NCBI RefSeq assembly: GCF_034555935.1
Contig: NZ_JAYDCJ010000003.1
Coordinates: forward strand, 310,001-374,000
Reading direction: 5' to 3'
Length of the DNA: 64,000 bases
DNA from: Marinobacter qingdaonensis
GTDB taxonomy: Bacteria > Pseudomonadota > Gammaproteobacteria > Pseudomonadales > Oleiphilaceae
The translations under genes and the position numbers were made by a program. Positions 44,070-53,385 of the stretch are shown piece after piece (positions within the stretch are counted from its first letter, which is position 1; the number at the start of each line of letters is the position of its first letter). The notes beneath the pieces are model-generated. The model did no database searches and had not been told where the DNA came from. It was given only the letters and a program-made list of their open reading frames with translations.

Positions 44070-45389
44070 TTGCTGTATCGCTTTCATTTGCCGCTGCTCT
44101 TCCTGGCGTGCCTGTTGGCCACGACGCCGGCGCTTGCTGCCACCGACACCACCAGCGCTCGGGAGCAGATGCGTGCGGGCATTGCCGCCTTCCAGAACAA
44201 CGACCTCGAACGGGCCCGGCAGCTGCTCGAAGCCGCCGCGACCCAACTGGATTCCCGTGCCCTGACCTACAACCTCGGCGTTCTCTATTACCAGTTGGGC
44301 GAATACCCGCTGGCCGAGCGCATGTTCCGTCAGCTGCTTGACACCAAGCAGCGGGGTCTTGCCTTCTATAACATCGGGCTGGTTGCCTTGGCCCAGGACA
44401 ACCCCCGCAAGGCCCGTATCGCCTTCCGCAATGCCGCCGCCATTGCCAGTGCCGAGGACAACCTGGGCAAACTGGCCCGAGCCCAGCTGGACAAGCTCGG
44501 CGAACTGCCACCGCCCAGCCAATGGCTGGCGCTGCTGTCGGTCGCCGGCGGCTACGAGGAAAACATCGGGCTATTCCCGGACACCGCGCCCAGCAGCCTG
44601 GACGACAGCTTCATCGAGTCGGTGAACGTGGTGTCTGGCTATCCCTGGCGCTCGGGCCGGGACGCCCTGAAAACCCAGCTGCAACTCTATGGCCGGCACT
44701 ACACCGACGAGCAGGATTTCAATACCCACCTGGCCCGGCTGGACACCGCCTGGGAACGTACATTGGCCGGCTACCGGTTCAGTCTCGGGGTGGGCGGCGA
44801 TCAACTCTGGCGCGGCGGCAGCACTCAGGAACGACGCGCGCGACTGTCCGGCGAGCTGACCACCCGCGCCTGCCAGCTCGGGTCCGAGTCTGCCCGCTGC
44901 ACCGTCAAGATCGATGCCGAACAGGTCTACGCCGACACCCGCCTGGATGCCTACGACGGCCAGCACTACCGCCTGGACCTGCGCTATCGGGCAAAACTGG
45001 CGGACTGGCGTGGCGACGTCAGGTATCGGCTGGACTACGACGATCGCGACAACTTCGACACCGGCCGGGAGTATTTCAGCGTGTCGCCCCTGGGCCAGAC
45101 CCTGAAGCTGGGCCTGGGCTATGCCCTGACCGAGGCCCTGGAGCTGGGCACGTCCGTAGGCTATCGGCTGAATTACTATCGGGACAAGAACCGGCTGCAA
45201 GTGCCGGAAGGCCTGCTTGTGATCAATCGGCGCGATCACCGACTGACCCTGGGCGTGGATGGGGAGTACCGGTTCAATGACACCCTGTCGATGGCCCTGA
45301 ATCTGCAATGGGTCGACAACGACAGCAACATCGCCCGGTACGATTACGACAAGCGAACGGCCACCCTGGGTGTGGCCGTTCGACTCTAG
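44070..45389 (+). CDS. TPR-containing outer-membrane beta-barrel protein
   Basis: A 439-residue exported protein with a signal peptide (LLFLACLLATTPALA). Residues 27-145 are TPR-like helices (LERARQLLEAAATQL; ALTYNLGVLYYQLGEYPLAE; LAFYNIGLVALAQDNPRKAR). Residues about 155-439 look like a beta-barrel with alternating polar and aromatic strands (RLDLRYRAKLADWRGDVRYR). The layout resembles surface lipoprotein assembly modifiers (Slam/DUF560), but I could not confirm the family. The start is TTG at 44070 after GAGGGAAAGG. It belongs to the sigma operon by strand and spacing (160 bases). Confidence 0.7.
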   Translation: MLYRFHLPLLFLACLLATTPALAATDTTSAREQMRAGIAAFQNNDLERARQLLEAAATQLDSRALTYNLGVLYYQLGEYPLAERMFRQLLDTKQRGLAFYNIGLVALAQDNPRKARIAFRNAAAIASAEDNLGKLARAQLDKLGELPPPSQWLALLSVAGGYEENIGLFPDTAPSSLDDSFIESVNVVSGYPWRSGRDALKTQLQLYGRHYTDEQDFNTHLARLDTAWERTLAGYRFSLGVGGDQLWRGGSTQERRARLSGELTTRACQLGSESARCTVKIDAEQVYADTRLDAYDGQHYRLDLRYRAKLADWRGDVRYRLDYDDRDNFDTGREYFSVSPLGQTLKLGLGYALTEALELGTSVGYRLNYYRDKNRLQVPEGLLVINRRDHRLTLGVDGEYRFNDTLSMALNLQWVDNDSNIARYDYDKRTATLGVAVRL

Positions 45390-45409
45390 GTCCGGTTGTT
45401 ACTCAACCG

Positions 45410-47206
45410 TTACTCGATATCGACCAGCACTTCACCGGGCACCACGCGGTCGCCCTTGGCGATGGCCACGGCCTTTACCGTGCCGGCAATCGTCGCTTTG
45501 ACCTCGGTTTCCATTTTCATGGCCTCGATGATCAGAACCGGGTCACCGGCCGACACCTGATCCCCTTCCTTTACCAAAACATCGACAATATTGCCGGGCA
45601 TGCTCGTGGTCACATGGCCTTCCTTGGTGGCCTCTGAGCGACCACCGCTCTTGCGCTCGCCGCCATTGCCCGCATCAAGGGACTCCAAATGAATTTCCTC
45701 TGGCACCCCGTCAACGGTCATGTAGAAGCGACGCTCATTTTCCCCACTCGGGTTAGCCCCGGTCACATCGATGTCGTAGCTTTCACCGTGGACGGTGATC
45801 TTGAACTTGGATGAGACCGGCCCGCCACGTCCGGAGGGCACCGGCTCCAGCGGCTCGGGCTGGAGCGTGCCGTCGCGCCGCTGCTCCAGGAAGGCCTTGG
45901 CCTGATCCGGGAACATCGCGTATGTCAGCACGTCTTCGTCGCTCTGCGCCAGCGCCCCCACCTGCTTGCGCAACTCTTCAAGCTCGCGGGGAATGAGGTT
46001 GGCCGGACGCTCTTCAACCAGCTCCTCCCTACCCACCGCGCGGCGCTGCAGCTCGGCGTTGACTTCGGCCGGCGCCTGGCCATACCAGCCTTGAAGGTAC
46101 TTTTTCACCTCGTTGGTAATGGTGTCGTAGCGTTTGCCGCCCAGCACGTTGATCACCGCCTGGGTGCCGACAATCTGCGAGGTCGGCGTCACCAGGGGCG
46201 GAAAGCCCAGGTCCTGGCGCACCCGGGGAATCTCCTCAAACACCTCCTGGATCCGGTCCAGCGCGCCCTGCTCTTTGAGCTGGTTGGCCAGATTGGACAT
46301 CATGCCGCCCGGCACCTGGGACAGCAGCACCGAGGTATCCACGCCGTTGTAGGCGCTTTCAAACTGGTGGTATTTCTTGCGAACCTCGCGGAAATGCCGG
46401 GTGGCCTTGTCCAGCAACTCGAGATTCAGGCCGGTGTCGTGGCCGGCATCGTGCAAGGCCGCCACCAGAGATTCGGTGGGAGGGTGGCTGGTGCCCCCGG
46501 CAAAGGCGGACAGCGCGGTGTCGATGTGATCGACCCCGGCCTCCATGGCCGCCCACTGGCACATGGGTGCCATGCCCGAGGTGGCGTGAGAGTGCAGGAA
46601 CACCGGCAGATCCAACGACCGTTTCAGCTTGCCGACCAGCTCCGCGGTCACCGCCGGGGTCAGCAACCCCGCCATGTCCTTGATCGCAATACTGTCGGCC
46701 CCCATGTCGGCCATGGCCTGGGCCTGAGCCAGGTAGGCGTCGGTGTCGTGTACCGGACTCACGGTGTAACACAGGGTACCCTGGGCGTGCTTGCCGGCTT
46801 TCTTGACCGCCTTGATACTGGTTTCCAGGTTGCGGACATCGTTCAGAGCATCGAATACCCGGAACACGTCGATGCCGTTTTCTGCGGCCTTGGCCACGAA
46901 GGCCTCCACCACATCGTCACCGTAATGCCGGTAACCCAGCAGGTTCTGGCCCCGCAGCAGCATCTGCAACCGGGTGTTGGGCAGGGCGGCACGCAGGGTG
47001 CGCAGGCGCTCCCAGGGGTCTTCTTTCAGGAACCGGACGCAGGCGTCGAAGGTGGCGCCACCCCAGCATTCCAGGGACCAGTAACCGGCCTGATCGAGCC
47101 ACTCACAGGCAGGTAACATGTCTTCGGTGCGCATGCGGGTCGCAATCAGGGATTGGTGGGCATCGCGCAGGATTACGTCGGTAATATGAACCTTGTGCTT
47201 GGTCAT
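45410..47206 (-). CDS. Pyruvate carboxylase subunit B / oxaloacetate decarboxylase alpha-type
   Basis: A 598-residue carboxyltransferase with a biotin domain. The DRE-TIM barrel has TDVILRDAHQSLIATRMRTE and the metal HSHATSGM. The PYC_OADA part spans about 300-480. The C-terminal biotinyl domain has EAMKMETE (biotin Lys564). The closest function is PycB, which with PycA forms pyruvate carboxylase to refill oxaloacetate; oxaloacetate decarboxylase alpha is similar but would be accompanied by beta and gamma subunits, which are absent. It starts 23 bases after pycA. Confidence 0.88.
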   Translation of the reverse strand: MTKHKVHITDVILRDAHQSLIATRMRTEDMLPACEWLDQAGYWSLECWGGATFDACVRFLKEDPWERLRTLRAALPNTRLQMLLRGQNLLGYRHYGDDVVEAFVAKAAENGIDVFRVFDALNDVRNLETSIKAVKKAGKHAQGTLCYTVSPVHDTDAYLAQAQAMADMGADSIAIKDMAGLLTPAVTAELVGKLKRSLDLPVFLHSHATSGMAPMCQWAAMEAGVDHIDTALSAFAGGTSHPPTESLVAALHDAGHDTGLNLELLDKATRHFREVRKKYHQFESAYNGVDTSVLLSQVPGGMMSNLANQLKEQGALDRIQEVFEEIPRVRQDLGFPPLVTPTSQIVGTQAVINVLGGKRYDTITNEVKKYLQGWYGQAPAEVNAELQRRAVGREELVEERPANLIPRELEELRKQVGALAQSDEDVLTYAMFPDQAKAFLEQRRDGTLQPEPLEPVPSGRGGPVSSKFKITVHGESYDIDVTGANPSGENERRFYMTVDGVPEEIHLESLDAGNGGERKSGGRSEATKEGHVTTSMPGNIVDVLVKEGDQVSAGDPVLIIEAMKMETEVKATIAGTVKAVAIAKGDRVVPGEVLVDIE

Positions 47207-47229
47207 TCTGGATCTCTCCGATATTCGTC

Positions 47230-48651
47230 TTACAGCCCCGTCTGGGCCGCAATGGCCGCAGCGATGGCAGTAGCAATGGCTTCAGGACGGGTCTTGGTGC
47301 TGTACTCCAGCAGCTGGGGGTTCCGCTCGACAAAACCGGTGTTGAAGTGGCCGGCCTGGAACTCGTCGTGGTTCAGAATCTGCTGGTAGTAGGGGATGGT
47401 GGTCTTGACCCCATAAATGCCCATGTCGTTCAGTGCGCGGCGGGAGCGCGCAATCAGCTCGGGCCAACCCATGGCCCAGACAATCAGTTTGGCGCACATG
47501 GAATCGTAATACGGCGGTATCTCATAGCCGGTGTACATGTTGGCGTCGGTACGCACTCCGGGGCCGCCCGCCGAGTAGTAGCGACTGATCCGGCCAAAGC
47601 TGGGCAGAAAGCCGTTCTTGGGATCTTCGGCGTTGATCCGGAACTGGGCCGCGAAGCCGCGATAGCGGATGTCGTCCTGACGAAGCCACAAGCGCTCGCC
47701 GGCGGCAATGCGGATCTGCGCCTTGATGATGTCCACACCGGTGATTTCCTCGGTGATGGTATGCTCCACCTGGACCCGGGTGTTCATTTCCATGAAGTAG
47801 AAGCTGCCATCGTGATCGAGCAGGAATTCCACGGTCCCGGCGTTTTCATAACCGCACTGGCGCGCGACTCGGCGGGCCAGATCACCGATGTAGTCGCGCT
47901 GACGGTCGTCCAGTTGCGGCGACGGCGCCAGTTCAATCAACTTCTGGTTGCGACGCTGGATGGAACAGTCCCGCTCGTACAGGTGCACCACGTTACCGTG
48001 GCTGTCCGCCAGGATCTGGACCTCGATGTGCCGGGGCTCGATGATGCATTTCTCCAGAAAGACCTCGGCACTGCCGAACGCTTTTGTGGCCTCGGAAATC
48101 ACCCGCTCATAGTTCTGGCGCAGTTCTTTCTCATTGTCGCACCGACGGATACCCCGTCCGCCGCCGCCTGAGGTGGCCTTGAGCATGACCGGATAACCGA
48201 TATCGGCGGCCTGGGCGACAGCGTCCTTGACGTCGGCGAGATTGCCCTTGGAACCGGGTGTCACCGGCACACCGGCGGCTTCCGCCGTTTGCCGTGCCCG
48301 GGTCTTATCGCCCATGGCGGCAATCGCCTCCGACGACGGACCGACGAAGGTGATGCCCCGCTGCTTGCAGATCGCCGGTAGCTCGGCATTCTCGGACAGA
48401 AACCCGTAACCGGGATGCAGGGCATCACAGCCAGTTTCCACGGCCAGATTCACAATGTGATGGGGGTTCAAATAACCGGACAGCGGGTCCTGACTGATCT
48501 GGTAGGACTCGTCGGCTTTTTTAACATGCAGGGAATATTCGTCGGCCTTGGAGTAGATGGCGACCGAACGTATCCCCAGCTCATGACAGGCCCGGGCAAT
48601 TCTGACCGCAATCTCTCCGCGATTGGCGATCAGCAGCTTCCTGATGGCCAT
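47230..48651 (-). CDS. Pyruvate carboxylase subunit A (biotin carboxylase)
   Basis: A 473-residue biotin carboxylase of the ATP-grasp type, which carboxylates biotin using ATP and bicarbonate. Motifs are KLLIANRGEIAVRIARAC, DALHPGYGFLSENAE, SGGGGRGIRR (ATP site), ERDCSIQRRNQKLIE and MEMNTRVQVEHTITEE. It is a close match to AccC but is paired with the PycB-type subunit, so pyruvate carboxylase is the better reading. The pair probably supplies oxaloacetate during growth on C2 units or lipids. The promoter lies in the long gap before it. Confidence 0.86.
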   Translation of the reverse strand: MAIRKLLIANRGEIAVRIARACHELGIRSVAIYSKADEYSLHVKKADESYQISQDPLSGYLNPHHIVNLAVETGCDALHPGYGFLSENAELPAICKQRGITFVGPSSEAIAAMGDKTRARQTAEAAGVPVTPGSKGNLADVKDAVAQAADIGYPVMLKATSGGGGRGIRRCDNEKELRQNYERVISEATKAFGSAEVFLEKCIIEPRHIEVQILADSHGNVVHLYERDCSIQRRNQKLIELAPSPQLDDRQRDYIGDLARRVARQCGYENAGTVEFLLDHDGSFYFMEMNTRVQVEHTITEEITGVDIIKAQIRIAAGERLWLRQDDIRYRGFAAQFRINAEDPKNGFLPSFGRISRYYSAGGPGVRTDANMYTGYEIPPYYDSMCAKLIVWAMGWPELIARSRRALNDMGIYGVKTTIPYYQQILNHDEFQAGHFNTGFVERNPQLLEYSTKTRPEAIATAIAAAIAAQTGL

Positions 48652-48765
48652 GGATGTTACCTCCAGTTGTGGTTTGGGTTGGCGCTAGCCAACCGAATAC
48701 GCGCAGGACCGACGTGGCCGGCTGCACGGACAACAAACTTCGCAACGGGTGTTGATCAGAAACGA

Positions 48766-49092
48766 TCAGGTGAACCGGGGCGGGCCTTGGGGAAGATGGG
48801 GGTAACTGGTGAGTCGTGCGGGCGGATTGATAAAGCCGAGGGCTGGGCGTTGAGCATCGGCGTGACCGATCGGCAGCAGCCCGAAACCGACTGCGTCAAC
48901 CGGGTTGGGGTCGGCAGAGGACCATTCGTAGGGGGCGTCGACCAGGGCGGTATGGGACGTACCCAGGCCTTCGGGCAATTGGTCGACCAGAGGTGTGCTG
49001 GCACCGGCCATCGCCCAAACCAGAATAACCAGAGCCACCAGCCAAAGCTGGCATTCGCTGATTCGGTTTTCCGAGACTCGCAATGTCGGCAT
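48766..49092 (-). CDS. Small membrane or exported hypothetical protein
   Basis: About 108 residues from ATG 49092 (in-frame ATG at 49170 also possible). One hydrophobic segment, LWLVALVILVWAMAGAS, sits near the N-terminus, so it is an anchored or exported protein with a short outer part (LVDAPYEWSSADPNPVDAVG). GGAAGG lies about eleven bases upstream. I know no family. It sits alone in a 640-base stretch between pycA and the porin, and it may be spurious. Confidence 0.4.
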   Translation of the reverse strand: MPTLRVSENRISECQLWLVALVILVWAMAGASTPLVDQLPEGLGTSHTALVDAPYEWSSADPNPVDAVGFGLLPIGHADAQRPALGFINPPARLTSYPHLPQGPPRFT

Positions 49093-49207
49093 GGCGGTCT
49101 TGAGGCCTTCCTGTGCAGGCAGATGGTCCAGAGCTTTGGGAGTCTTACACAACCCACTCCCGGTCATCATTCGTTTTTTTCAGACTTTTAGATCGTTTTT
49201 TTCGATG

Positions 49208-49235
49208 AAAAGCCCGACCAATCGGTCGGGCTTTT
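49208..49235. terminator. Terminator after the porin gene
   Basis: AAAAGCCCGACC and GGTCGGGCTTTT form a 12-base perfect stem with loop AATC. It lies about 60 bases beyond the porin stop (49294) on the minus strand, where it would end the porin transcript; on the plus strand it also ends in TTTT. Confidence 0.85.
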
Positions 49236-49293
49236 GCGGTAAAGACCAGGATTGGAGCCACACAGGCGAGCGAGCTCCAAGCGAGACCTTTTA

Positions 49294-50607
49294 TTAGAAA
49301 GCGAGCTTGGCCGAGGCCATCACCTGCTCATACTGCTCGTCGCCATCGCCGGCAATCTCGGCGAAGTTCCAGTGCGCATACTCCACCCCCAGGGTCAGCT
49401 TCTTGTGCGGTGACCACAGCAGGTTGACGTGCACCGAGGTTGAGGCGTCGAAGTAGCTCAGGGTGCCAAACGGAGGCGTGGTACCGGTCAGGTCGTCCAC
49501 GATCTCGGTGTGGGATACCGACAGCGAGCTGCGCCAGTTCGGGCTCCAGAAGTGCCGGTAGGCGGCGGTGGCGCCGAAGGTCTTCAGCGGCTCAACCTCG
49601 CCATTGGCCAGGGCCGCGCGGTCCACATCCGGGTAGGTGAACAGCCCCATGTAACGACCCAGGTCCCCATAGCTGTACTGCAGGCGCAGGTCGTCCCGGC
49701 CAACGGTGGGGATGCGGGCGCTGAGCGAGACCGCGCCGGTGGTCACGGTGTCGTCGGCGGCATCGTCTTCGATGCTGCGCACCACACCCGCCACCGAGTA
49801 GATCCCCAGTTCGTTGCGAATCTGGTAACGGGCCACCAGGTCGGGGTAGGACTGGTCGTCATAGGACTCAGTGCCGAATCCGTCTTCCGGGTTTTCCAGG
49901 GCCAGCATCAATTTGCCGCCTGGTGCCGCCAGGGTATAACGCAGCATCGGCTGACGCAGGAAGATAAAGGCCGCCTGCTTACCCTGATCGAGGATTTCCG
50001 GCATGGCCGCCAGGTCGGTAAACGTGGTGTAGGTCTGACCGAACAGCCAGTTGTTCCAGGCACCGTAGGCCTGGCGCAGCCGCGGGGCGTAGCTGTTGGA
50101 TACCACCTCGTTGCCGTCTGCGCTGGCGCCCTGGTTAAAGTCCATTTCCACGTAGGTTTTCAGATCATGGCCCGCCACATCCGAGGTGTTGGTGCCAATG
50201 CTGATCCGGCTCTCGCGCGCGCTGAAACCGGTTTTCCAATCGCTTTCACCGTCTCGGGCGGCGGCAGCCAGGCTACGGGGCAAGCCCACTGAATAGCCAT
50301 TCTTCCAACCATTGCCGTTGGAGCCTGCCAACACATCCGCTTTGATGAAACCGCCGATGGTCACGGTGGTGTCACCAATCCGGATGCCGGTGCCATCTTT
50401 CAGCAGGTAGTTGTTCTCGGCCTGAGGCTCGGGCGCCGTGCCGGTGCCGAGCTTGGACTCGAGCTGCTCGATCCGATCCCGCAGCTCCTGCAATTCTGAA
50501 TCCTGGGCGAAAGCGCCCTGGGCACCCAGCAGGCACGCCGGCAATGCCACGGCCAGAGCCAGGGGTGTCGGCCGCAGGCCAGCCAGGGAAACTCTTCTTG
50601 TTGTCAT
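49294..50607 (-). CDS. DcaP-like outer-membrane porin
   Basis: A 437-residue outer-membrane protein with a signal peptide (LALAVALPACLLGAQGAFA). Residues 35-55 form a short coiled coil (SELQELRDRIEQLESKLG), the N-terminal helix seen in DcaP-type trimeric porins. The barrel covers the rest and ends in VMASAKLAF with a terminal Phe. ATG 50607 follows AAGAGG. DcaP of Acinetobacter is a dicarboxylic acid porin, so uptake of an acid for the adjoining pathway is possible. It is divergent from the acyl-CoA dehydrogenase pair. Confidence 0.82.
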   Translation of the reverse strand: MTTRRVSLAGLRPTPLALAVALPACLLGAQGAFAQDSELQELRDRIEQLESKLGTGTAPEPQAENNYLLKDGTGIRIGDTTVTIGGFIKADVLAGSNGNGWKNGYSVGLPRSLAAAARDGESDWKTGFSARESRISIGTNTSDVAGHDLKTYVEMDFNQGASADGNEVVSNSYAPRLRQAYGAWNNWLFGQTYTTFTDLAAMPEILDQGKQAAFIFLRQPMLRYTLAAPGGKLMLALENPEDGFGTESYDDQSYPDLVARYQIRNELGIYSVAGVVRSIEDDAADDTVTTGAVSLSARIPTVGRDDLRLQYSYGDLGRYMGLFTYPDVDRAALANGEVEPLKTFGATAAYRHFWSPNWRSSLSVSHTEIVDDLTGTTPPFGTLSYFDASTSVHVNLLWSPHKKLTLGVEYAHWNFAEIAGDGDEQYEQVMASAKLAF

Positions 50608-50927
50608 CGCAAACCTCTTAAAACCTGAATTAATCGTTGTTATGGACGCACTCGGAAGCGGCACGGGGAAGGCCTCGGACGGCCCTAGTTTCATACAGCG
50701 GAATTATCTACTACATAAATTCCGCCTGGCAGTACCAGTTTCCGAGAAAATCAGACTAGAGGAAGCTTTTTAGATAAACAAGCTCCGAATACAAATTTCA
50801 GAACCGTTTACCGATCCACAACGAATAAACTGTTCCATTAACATTGACAGCGGAACGGCGACTGAAGGATCATGGGGCCATTCTGCTATGCGGTATATAT
50901 TTTCGCTGGAACGCAAAGAGGTTGCCC
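50608..50927. promoter_or_regulatory. Divergent region, porin / acyl-CoA dehydrogenase operon
   Basis: A 320-base region without a gene. It has a perfect inverted repeat CGGAATT-N12-AATTCCG at 50699-50724 and several A/T-rich blocks. A TATATAT stretch lies near 50894. Two divergent promoters are expected, but I could not fix them. Confidence 0.45.
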
Positions 50928-52124
50928 ATGAACATGAACTACACCGCCGAGGAACTCGCCTTTCGCGACGAAGTGCGTGCGTTTCTTGATGAGAAGCTGC
51001 CGGCGGACATCGCCGCCAAGGTGAAGAGTTTCCGCCCACTGACCAAAGCGGACCATCAGCGCTGGCAAAAAATTCTCAGCGCCCAGGGCTGGTACGCGAC
51101 CCACTGGCCTGAAGAGTACGGCGGGGTGAAATGGAGCCCGGTGCAGAAGCACATCTGGGACGAGGAATCTTCCCGCTACGGCGTGCCGCGCTCGGTGCCC
51201 TTCGGGGTCAACATGGTGGCTCCGGTCATCATCAAGTTTGGCAACGAAGAGCAGAAACAAACCTACCTGCCGCGCATCCTCAGCGGCGAGGACTGGTGGT
51301 GCCAGGGTTATTCCGAGCCGGGTGCCGGCTCCGACCTCGCCTCCCTGAAAACCCGTGCCGTGCGCGAGGGTGACCACTACATCGTCAACGGCCAGAAGAC
51401 CTGGACCACCCTGGGCCAGCACGCCAACATGATCTTCTGCCTGGTGCGCACCAACACCGAAGTGAAGGCCCAGGAGGGCATCTCCTTCCTGCTGATCGAC
51501 ATGAACACCCCGGGCATTTCGGTGCGCCCGATCATCACCCTGGACGGTGAACACGAGGTCAACGAAGTGTTCTTCGAGGACGTCAAGGTGCCGGTGGAAA
51601 ACCTGGTGGGTGAGGAAGACAAAGGCTGGACCTACGCCAAGTACCTGCTGACCTACGAGCGCACCGGCCTGGCCGGCATCGGCCTGTCCAAGGCGGCGCT
51701 GTCGCACCTGAAGCAGCTGGCGTCCCGGCGCATCAAGAATGGCCGGCCGCTGATCGAAGACCCGACCTTCAGCCAGCGCATCGCCAAGATCGAGATCGAC
51801 CTGACCGCCGCGGCCATCAGCAACCTGCGCATCATCGCTTCGGTTGAAGGCGGCGGTGTACCCGGGGCGGAGAGCTCGATGCTCAAGGTCCGGGGCACGG
51901 AGATCCGTCAGGCCATCAATGACCTGGCCCGCCGGGCGATTGGCCCCTACGCCCTGCCGTTTGTTGAAGAGGAACTGGCAGACGGTTTCGACGGCGACTA
52001 CCTGTTAGACGAGTTGGCGGCGCCACTGTCGGCCAACTACTTCAACAATCGCAAGCTCTCGATTTTCGGCGGGTCCAACGAGATCCAGAAGAACATCGTG
52101 TCGAAAATGATCCTCGGGCTTTAA
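50928..52124 (+). CDS. Acyl-CoA dehydrogenase, large subunit of a pair
   Basis: A 398-residue acyl-CoA dehydrogenase with WCQGYSEPGAGSDLASLKTR and GQKTWTTLGQHANM. The C-terminal position that usually holds the catalytic Glu reads FGGSNEIQ, so it lacks Glu there. A Glu is present at the alternative helix-G site, LLTYERTGLAG (Glu244), as in isovaleryl-CoA dehydrogenase. This matches PimC-type large subunits. AAAGAGG lies before the ATG. The small subunit follows after ten bases, and the two probably form a heteromer. Confidence 0.85.
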   Translation: MNMNYTAEELAFRDEVRAFLDEKLPADIAAKVKSFRPLTKADHQRWQKILSAQGWYATHWPEEYGGVKWSPVQKHIWDEESSRYGVPRSVPFGVNMVAPVIIKFGNEEQKQTYLPRILSGEDWWCQGYSEPGAGSDLASLKTRAVREGDHYIVNGQKTWTTLGQHANMIFCLVRTNTEVKAQEGISFLLIDMNTPGISVRPIITLDGEHEVNEVFFEDVKVPVENLVGEEDKGWTYAKYLLTYERTGLAGIGLSKAALSHLKQLASRRIKNGRPLIEDPTFSQRIAKIEIDLTAAAISNLRIIASVEGGGVPGAESSMLKVRGTEIRQAINDLARRAIGPYALPFVEEELADGFDGDYLLDELAAPLSANYFNNRKLSIFGGSNEIQKNIVSKMILGL

Positions 52125-52134
52125 GGAGGCGACC

Positions 52135-53277
52135 ATGGATTTCCAACTCAACGAAGAGCAGCAGATGCTGCAGGACACCGTGGGCCGCCTGGTGCGCGGT
52201 GAGTACAGCTTTGAAAAACGCCTGGAGTTCAGCGAAACCGAAGCCGGCTACAGCGAGGCCTTCTGGGCCCAGCTGAGTGAACTGGGCCTGACCGCCGTAC
52301 CCTTCTCCGAGGAGCTGGGCGGATTCGGCGGCGGTGGCGTCGAGGTCCAGTCGGTGATGACCGAACTGGGTCGGGGCCTGTGCCTGGAGCCGTACCTGCA
52401 ATCGGTGGTCTTCGGTGGTGGCCTGGTCGCCCAGGCCGGTAACGAGAGCCAGCGTGAACAATGGCTGACCGGCATCGCCAGCGGTGAACTGAAAGCGGCC
52501 GTGGCGCTGCAGGAGCCCCAGAGCTTCTACGACCTGAATGATGTGGAGACCCGTGCCGAGAAATCCGGCGACGGCTACCAGCTCAACGGCCGCAAGGCCG
52601 TGGTGATCGGTGGCCACTGTGCCGACCTGATCCTGGTCTCGGCCCGCACCTCCGGTGACAGCCGGGATGCCGACGGCATCAGCCTGTTTGCCCTGAGCCC
52701 GGACACCGCCGGCGTCGAGCGTCGCAGCTACCCCACCATCGATGGGGCCAAGGGCTGCGACATCGTCCTGAACAACGTCCAGGTCGGTGCCGATGCCCTG
52801 CTCGGCGGCGAAGGCCAGGCCGGCGCGGTCATCGAGTACCAGAGCGGCCGTGCCATTGCCGCCCTGTGCGCGGAAGCGGTCGGGGTAATGGAAGTGGCCA
52901 ACGAACTGACCCTGGACTACCTCAAGCAGCGCAAGCAGTTCGGCGTACCCATCGGCAAGTTCCAGGTGCTGCAGCACCGCATGGTGGACATGATGTCGGA
53001 ACTGGAGCAGGCACGCTCCATGGCGATCCTGGCCGCCAGCGTGGCCGACGCCGAGCAGAGCGATGAGCGCCGGCGCATCCTGGCGGCGGCCAAGAACGTG
53101 ATTGGCCGCAGCGGCCAGTTCATCTCCGAAAACGGCATCCAGTCCCACGGCGGCATTGGCATGACCTGGGAGTACAACTTTGCCCACTACGCCAAGCGCC
53201 TGATCACCATCAACCATCAGCTGGGGGACGACGACGTCCAGCTGGAGCGTTACGCCCGCCTGATGCAGGCGAGCTGA
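52135..53277 (+). CDS. Acyl-CoA dehydrogenase, small subunit of a pair
   Basis: A 380-residue acyl-CoA dehydrogenase-like protein (PimD-type). It keeps the overall fold (LDYLKQRKQFGVPIGKFQVLQHR; QSHGGIGMTWEYNFAHYAKR). A catalytic Glu is not evident at either usual site: helix G reads EYQSGRAI and the C-terminal site reads RLITINHQLG. It therefore likely supports the larger partner rather than acting alone. It starts ten bases after the partner stop and is followed by a terminator. Confidence 0.82.
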   Translation: MDFQLNEEQQMLQDTVGRLVRGEYSFEKRLEFSETEAGYSEAFWAQLSELGLTAVPFSEELGGFGGGGVEVQSVMTELGRGLCLEPYLQSVVFGGGLVAQAGNESQREQWLTGIASGELKAAVALQEPQSFYDLNDVETRAEKSGDGYQLNGRKAVVIGGHCADLILVSARTSGDSRDADGISLFALSPDTAGVERRSYPTIDGAKGCDIVLNNVQVGADALLGGEGQAGAVIEYQSGRAIAALCAEAVGVMEVANELTLDYLKQRKQFGVPIGKFQVLQHRMVDMMSELEQARSMAILAASVADAEQSDERRRILAAAKNVIGRSGQFISENGIQSHGGIGMTWEYNFAHYAKRLITINHQLGDDDVQLERYARLMQAS

Positions 53278-53330
53278 CCCCCACTTCCTGTGAGTCCGGG
53301 ACCTCCCCCCTTCAGTACGAGGTCCCGTTC

Positions 53331-53363
53331 GGGGGTGTCCGCCAGGCCACCCCCTTTTTTTTT
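53331..53363 (+). terminator. Terminator after the acyl-CoA dehydrogenase pair
   Basis: GGGGGTG and CACCCCC form a seven-base stem with a short loop, followed by nine T. It lies 54 bases after the small-subunit stop. A second possible stem (GGGACCT / AGGTCCC) precedes it. Confidence 0.85.
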
Positions 53364-53385
53364 GCCAACGACGCGAGGTGATCCA

